Below, piece by piece: positions 57,890 to 64,000 of a stretch of 64,000 bases of DNA; positions within the stretch are counted from its first letter, which is position 1, and each line of letters starts with the position of its first letter. Origin of the DNA: Phlegmacium glaucopus (taxonomy: Eukaryota > Basidiomycota > Agaricomycetes > Agaricales > Cortinariaceae); assembly GCA_015039465.1 (NCBI GenBank), contig MU130579.1:168187-232186 (forward strand). Direction: 5' to 3'. A program made the position numbers and the translations under genes. The notes beneath the pieces were generated by a model. That model worked only from the letters and a program-made list of their open reading frames with translations, searched no databases and had not been told where the DNA came from.

Positions 57890-58960
57890 AGGATGTGATG
57901 GAATGGGGGCGAAATGCTGATAGTGGGTTCCAAAGGCGTTTCACCGACCTCCTGCTTTGATTTGTATGAATATATGTAACATTAGTTGGAATCACTTTTT
58001 TTTTCTGCTTCTAACCGGACAGAATGATTAGATGGAGGTGAACTGGATTAGGTACTGATTAGTGGTAACGGAGTTTGGATCGAGGAAAACCACGAAAAGG
58101 AGAGGTGGTCGAAACAACTTACAAGTAGGATGCCAAGGTGATGACTCTGATGAGGGTAACAATTCAATCTATGCAGCTGAAATGTTATGTGTATTAAAAA
58201 GAAAGATTGATTGATAATTTATTTTTTTGTGGAGCATTTAGATAGCATAGAGCTAAATAGCCCGTTAGCATACGACCTAGTCGACACTTCTGGGCCTGCT
58301 AGTTGGTTGAGGGGTCCATGACCCCCCTGGTTAGTAGTTTAGGGACAAGAATTCAATTTTGCCATGAGGAAATGCCATTACGCATGAGGTGTGAGACTCA
58401 CGACACCGCACCCAGGCCGGGCCACTGGCAGCTGCACTAGGGCTACGCACCGCCCGTATTACGGGTACGGCCGTCATTTTACGGGCCGTAATGGCTGCCA
58501 AGTCTCGACGGCCGTCCCGTATTTCCTTGTATTCCAATGATAACGAGGCGTGGGAGACGCGGGAAGTAGCAGGTCGGACCCAGATTGGCGGCTCTTAGGC
58601 CAGCCAAACGGTCCAAAGAGTTTTATCTCTAAACTAGGTACAGCGCTTGCGTAGTACAGTGATACGTGGTTAGAAGAGATAAAAGTAAAGGATGCGGGTG
58701 GGTGGGTAACGACGAATGAGACCTCTGGTGCTCAGGTTTAGCTCTAGGAGAGACGGGGAGCAAACTGTTAGCTACTGGGACACATATGATAGCCCATTCC
58801 TCAGGTCAAAGACCGAAAGCCTAAAGGCGAAATTGCATTATGTACGGCTATAGTCCGAGCAGCGGAGTGAGCTCATGCCTGGTATATGTCCGTCATAGAC
58901 AGGTGAGCTGATGCCCCCACCAAGGCAGTCGGACTGGACTCACCAGTCGGGACCAGCTAC
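57890..58960. other. Intergenic region between gene B and the KDZ element
   Basis: The first 170 bp are D2-R 3' flank. A GC-rich, ACGGGCCGTAATGG-like segment (58438-58545) begins AGGGCTACGCACCG, related to the fragment at 15430-15590, and is probably a MITE end. No gene is supported. Confidence 0.5.
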
Positions 58961-59640
58961 TACCAGAAAACATTCGGCTCAGAATTGAATCGGCCCCTCC
59001 GAAAATTAATATTCTAGGCAATCGGGTTGGACCCGGTTTGGGAACAAAATTGGTAGCTACAAAATAGTCTGGGCCTACCGGGTCGGAACATAATTTTTAA
59101 CCAGCAGGATAATATTGTGGGCAATCGGGTCAGACCCGATTTGAGAACTAAATCAGTAGCTAGAAAATAGTCTGGGCCTACCGGGTTGGAACATAATTGT
59201 TAACAAGCAGGATAATATTGTGGGCAATTGGGTAAGACCCGACTTGAGAACTAAAACCCGACTTGAGAACTAAAACGGTAGCTGGACAATGGGCCTACCA
59301 GGTCGGAACCGATTTACAATATTGTGGGCCTACCGGTCAGACCCAATATTTCGATTCAGTTCGGACCTGGTAGTCCCAGAATATTTTCTGGCTACCAATT
59401 CAATTCTCAATTCAGGTCTGACCAGACTGCCAGCTGGCTACCAAATCAGCCAAAACATATTCTGGGCCTACCGGATCAGGACAGAATGGACACTGGCATT
59501 CCGGTCACCACCACTGGGAACTCAATTCCAGCCAGAATGCTTCCTGGGCATTCGGGCGACAACCCACAATGCAGTCCCAATGCTGCCTGGGTTTTGGGTG
59601 ACCACCAGAATTCAATGCAGAATATACGTAAAATACATCT
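58960..59640. repeat. Subterminal repeats of the KDZ element
   Basis: Repeated 100-120-bp modules containing GGGCAATCGGGTCAGACCCG, GAGAACTAAA.CGGTAGCT and TCTGGGCCTACCGGGT.GGAAC occur near 58995-59100, 59125-59210 and 59215-59320, with degenerate ones to about 59640. KDZ and other large DNA transposons commonly bear subterminal arrays that bind the transposase. The exact terminal inverted repeat is not determinable because the right end lies outside the window. Confidence 0.6.
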
Positions 59641-59742
59641 CTGAAATCGGCTGCATATTGTAGAAAATGGTAATATTGTCCGAACGCTAAATTTTTCTAA
59701 CACATTTCAGGGGAACAGCCAGATGGTTTTTCCAACGCCTCC

Positions 59743-60078
59743 CTATCTGGACCAAATGTCCAATGATTCGCTTAAGAGTTTATTGTCGGCAATTGGCCTA
59801 ACATCCAAGGGAGGATATCGACTTACTTTATTCCACACAGGCACGCTCTGTAACAAGGGGTTTTGGAATAAGCAGACCCAACGATCAGCGAAAACAAATA
59901 CCTTATACCGACGACCTACGCCAGGGATGTGTTTGCGCTCCTTCATGTTTTTCCAGTATCGGCCAACATATGTACCGATCTTCCAGGGGAAACCAGCATT
60001 TGCGCAGTATTGTACGAGCTGACCTTTGCCGATTTGGCCCATTGTGTGAAGAATGAGTGACTGCCGATCGGTAAGCAA
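59743..60078 (-). CDS. Possible small ORF of the KDZ element
   Basis: A minus-strand frame of 111 codons (second ATG at 60042) with a Trp/Tyr/Arg-rich stretch, GFPWKIGTYVGRYWKNMKER. It lies between the subterminal repeats and the transposase and points the other way. Composition is not low-complexity, but no domain is recognised and it could be an exon or chance. It might be an accessory gene of the transposon. Confidence 0.25.
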   Translation of the reverse strand: MLTDRQSLILHTMGQIGKGQLVQYCANAGFPWKIGTYVGRYWKNMKERKHIPGVGRRYKVFVFADRWVCLFQNPLLQSVPVWNKVSRYPPLDVRPIADNKLLSESLDIWSR

Positions 60079-60496
60079 AAATTTTCTACTTGCTATAATA
60101 TTACATAATCAACTGCCGTCGGCAAAATCATGATGAAGCACATTGCCCCAGGGTGTTCGGGTGGATTGACCCGAGTATTATCTGGCTGGTCTGCGATTGG
60201 GCGGGGTATACTATGGGTGCATCGACCCAAATAACATTGTTAGGTGCAATTGGGACTAAATATCAACCGCTTGCATAGTAGACCCAATGGACGAATGGCC
60301 ATGGGAGTCCCCCCCTGTTCGGGTGACCAAATCGGCTATGGGCATTTTCTCAACTCATGGGTTGTGGGTTGTGGGACATTACTCACTTAAGTTTGAATGC
60401 AACGTGGTTTGCAACGTGCTAGGCCACACATTTGCAACGAGGTGGGGATGGCCAGTAGTTTATAAGACCAGGTACACAAATTTTATCATCCCTCTA

Positions 60497-63400
60497 ATGT
60501 CGTCCCGCAAAGCCCAAAGAATCCCAGATAAGTTTCAGGAAGGATCTTATCGAAGGAGTGGGGGCCGAACTGTCAACACTGGCAAGACATACAAGCCAAT
60601 GCAACATTCCTCCCGCAGCGCTCCCTCTAAGCAACCACTCCTGGTCCCTGAACCCCCATCTGTGCCACTCAGACATTACGGTGAAGAAAATGACTTAGGG
60701 GAAACCGATTACTCGATGTACCTGGATGCCACCTTGCCGACTGATGAAGAAGTGCGAGCAGCATATGGGAATGTATTAAATTCTATACGCAATCTGTGCT
60801 GAGCTGATTTTTGAACAGAGTCAGAACGATTATATGCGGCAATGGCTACCGAAGAGATCAGCCTACCTGGAACGTTTGCTCCGTACTGAAGGGAATGAGG
60901 TGAAAATCTGCACCTGCTGCCAAAATTTAGCCCGTTGGCGATGTTTGTGTTGTCTGAGCTGGCCTATGTTTTGTCGGGAATGCTGTCGTACAACTCATGA
61001 ACAACTTATCTATCACCGATTACAGAAATGGACCGGCTGGTTTTTCCAAGATGCTGGTTTATGGGAGGTGGGTGTGCGACTATCTGTCGGCCATATGGGA
61101 GGGAATTGCCCATCTCAAGGGGTCTTACTGGGGGCATGTCGTGTCCTTGAGACACAAAAGGATAAGGAGGATGATTTGGGAACTGAGAACCCTCCACTGC
61201 GATGGCCTGAACTCCAGCCACATCAAAGTAACCCGGTGGACTCTGACTCAACCAACGTTGACTATGATCCTGAAGACCCTGAATGGCAAGATATCCCAAT
61301 GTTACAAACCGACCCTGTCCCGCTCAGAACCCCGACCCCCACAATGGACGACTTGGAGATTCAGCATATTCTTATTGTCGATGCATCAGGCTTGATTTCA
61401 CTCCCTGCTATCTGGTGTGCGTGTTTGGAAAAAGCAGCGAAAGCCGGCAGGCCAGATGACGCTGAGAAAGTTGGCAAACCGGACGAACACTTGTTAGATT
61501 TGCAGATGCTGGCTGCAAGCTACGAGAAGATCAAGACTGTTTTCAGCTTTCACTGTCTGGATGACTATCGGTTGTCGAATCTTGAATGCAAGACATCGGC
61601 CTATCAATATTATCAGAAACTGCGAAGATTGACAAATCCTGCATTTCCTCACTCGGTACTGAACCGATACAATGAATTTCGTCGGGCAACACGACAATGG
61701 AGGAACCTCAAGCTGAGGAAGTGGTTCGGGATCGGCCACCGGCTGGTGACCCCCAGCAAAGGTTCGATGGCTCTCTTTTGTGCTGCCTGTCCTCAACCGG
61801 GTGTCAACCTCCCGGCCGATCATCTGAGTCGATACACTGCGTAAGAGACTTTACTTCAATGTTAAATAAATGCTTAAAGAAATATTCCAGTCATGAAACA
61901 ATGCGAAGCTTCATGGTGGATGGAAACTTCACAGCCGATCACATCAAGCAAACAAGGCCTCATGACGATGTGTGGTTAACCGATGGAGAAGGGATGATGA
62001 CTGCAACAGCGCCCTACACTAGTCACATAAAACTTGCCAAGGAAACAAAAGAAGTCATTCTTCTTGTTAATGGTGACCAGCACACCTCTGAATTAATCTC
62101 TTAGAAAGATCCTTGTGAATCATTGGACAGTGGTTTTCGGGCGATTCTGGACTCAAACACTGGATCGGGAATTAAAGACATCACCGGCATCGCAGTGCAT
62201 GCATGTGCTCGCCATGGTTGCTACTCTCCATCGAGTTGTGTGAATTTTACAAAGGGCGAACAGCAGAAGTGCATCGACTACTCCCTATCAGAAACATTCC
62301 AAACCACCAACTGTGTCGGAATCCGCAAGGTGTTGGAGATCTATGACATTGTCTGTCAATACTACAAGCAGATACAAACGCGTTTTGCTGCCAGCCCTTA
62401 TATTTCCTTCCCCCCAGTTGAGTTTGAAAAGGCTATCGGGATGTTTCATGTCCATGGCCACCAAGATTCTTGTTTCTTCCAGTTCGCGACTAGCTTCATG
62501 AAAGGGGCAGGGATGGTGGATGGGGAAATCCTGGAGACACTATGGAGTACTTTGAACAGCATTTCCCCGAGCATGCGAACAGCATCTCTTGCCCACCGAT
62601 CGGAGGTTCTCGATGACCACATGAATGATAGCAACTGGAAGAAAATTGTTTCGATCAGTGAGTCGGGATTCTTTCATGGTTATTCAATTTCAAACTTGAA
62701 TTTATAATAATAGCCCGAACCATCATCAAGAAATATAACCAGGCCATCAAAAATGAGCTGGAAAGCACAGAGTACTTTAAGGATTTATCGAGAGTGCCGA
62801 CCCATGAGCAGCTGGCACTATGGGAGGCTGAAATCTCAGATGCTGAAGTGCGACGCACTGAGTGGCCGGCCGCGATGAATGTAATGAGTTCAAGCATTAA
62901 CAAAGGTTAGTTCACTCCGTTGATATATTATGAGACTTCTTACCTCTGGCCAGCACCAACGTTGGCTGAGAAGAGACTCCATTTGTTAAAAGAGCCAGAG
63001 CGGGGGGTTGCAGGAGAAACTGCGTGGTTGATGGCAGGTCTCAAACTTGAGGAGCAACAGTAAGACCATCCTAACTTGCCTCCCACTTACTGATCAGCGA
63101 AGATTGGAGATTGTCCAATTTATGAGCCGGATGGGGCACCGTCCGACAGCAGACATGATCACATCGTTGGGAAAACAACGTGACAATCTTGTCAAGTCAA
63201 CATCAAAGTTTAATGCAGAATCCCAGAAGTATCTTGGGGTTGAGGCATTCACAGAATGTATTCAACTAATTGAGCTAAGCCAAACCGACTTTGAGGAGGA
63301 TTGGGATCCGATTGACCCTCCTGAAATACCTCCTAATGCTGCCCGGCCGGAATTATTTTCAATCGCACTTCCTTCAGCCCTTCCTCAGGAATCTCCTCAC

Positions 63401-64000
63401 CGTCTCTTGCTCACCCGATTCATGGAGAAGGAGCTTGATCTGTGGAGGGGGCACGCAAACGACTGCCTTGCAGAAATGCAAGCCATAATCAGTCAAGAAG
63501 CATATAGCTACAAGAAAATCCTGCAGGCAGCACATGATAAAGTCCACCAAACCCGAGCCCAATCATCCATTCAAGTCATCCATAGGACTCTGATTCTGCA
63601 ATCCAGAGTGTACAAACGGACCCAGGGGGCAATGTTAAGCCTCAATATGGGGTTGGCTGAGTTGGCTGTTTACAGGGAACTTACCTCCTTTGACCTCAAA
63701 GTTACCTCTGCAATTTCCAATCCCAATATTGCGGGATCCAGCCGAACCCAACTATCCTGGATCTGGACAACCCACCAAGGTGTAGAGCCGACTGATAACC
63801 ACCTGACAGAATGTGAGTTTCCAGTGTTCTCCATGTGCCCGACTCAGCATCAAAACAGTCTACCGGGTCCATTGGCTTCGAGGGAGGGCACAACTACACC
63901 GATGGAAGGAAGAAGTGATTCTTACTCAAAATGAAATGCATTGGGCCACCAACTATTTTACTCTTCGGCACAGCCAATGGACCACCTGGCAATCATCACA
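60497..64000 (+). CDS. KDZ (Kyakuja-Dileera-Zisupton) transposase, cut by window end
   Basis: Exons: 60497-60772, 60819-61840, 61891-62053, 62105-62657, 62714-62905, 62954-63059, 63098-63812, 63859 onward past 64000. The N-terminus has a CTCCQNLARWRCLCC cysteine-rich region. Family hallmarks follow: CAACPQPGVNLP, FMVDGNFTAD (first catalytic D, about residue 443), ACARHGCYSP, EIYDIVCQYYK (second D), MFHVHGHQDSC and ILETLWSTLN (catalytic E). The C-terminal FYRVHWLRGRAQLHRW is still open at the window end. The exon 6-7 junction is one base out of frame with canonical splice sites, so there may be a small deletion. The enzyme mobilises large DNA transposons common in mushrooms. Confidence 0.9.

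Larger units (their letters stand above)
52147..58060. repeat. D2-R, right copy of the two-gene inverted duplication
   Basis: Inverted match of 15795-21415, with genes A and B in the same relative order. This copy carries both genes intact. The right limit is near 58060, where GGTACTGATT is the last shared word, and the left limit near 52147, just inside gene A. The first 28 codons of gene A therefore lie outside the duplicated block. Confidence 0.92.

Overview
This is a transposon-dense stretch of a filamentous basidiomycete genome, most likely an Agaricomycete (mushroom-forming fungus). Intron-rich genes with 46-77 nt introns, chromodomain Gypsy elements, a KDZ transposase, nested Copia fragments and an Agaricomycete-style seven-helix membrane protein all point that way. 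I cannot name the species. All calls are from reading the sequence; no database search was run.

Layout. 48-12010 is a decayed, CpG-poor arm of a large inverted duplication (D1-L). It holds an MFS pseudogene relic and a 7-kb chromodomain Gypsy element (Gypsy-1) that itself carries a hAT-like MITE and a giant foldback element. 12005-15795 is low-complexity DNA with MITE fragments. 15795-21415 is the left copy of a second inverted duplication (D2-L) with one intact gene (B') and one dead gene (A'). 21530-43165 is the matching D1-R arm, opened by a Russian-doll stack. Gypsy-2 contains a hAT-like MITE, a solo Gypsy-1 LTR, a gag-only LTR element and another solo LTR. That solo LTR contains a Copia element, and the Copia contains a minisatellite-bearing TA-flanked element, an LTR-like 1.16-kb insert and a 4-kb two-gene Tc1/mariner element. 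Most layers are dated by exact target-site duplications.

From 41475 to 57889 lies the gene-rich part: a 16-exon MFS transporter (41475-43892, +), a seven-transmembrane protein (44567-45660, -), a long BCS1-like AAA ATPase with a K/E-rich tail (46961-50149, -), and D2-R with intact genes A (52064-54884, +) and B (56976-57889, +). From about 58960 to the window end is a KDZ transposon with subterminal repeats, cut by the window edge.

Most notable items: the Tc1/mariner element with 407-bp inverted repeats and a convergent second gene encoding a protein with a SAM-like C-terminal domain; the dated nesting series; the gag-only LTR element with a half-tRNA-iMet primer site; the asymmetric CpG decay between D1 arms; and three inferred GC-AG introns in two unrelated genes.
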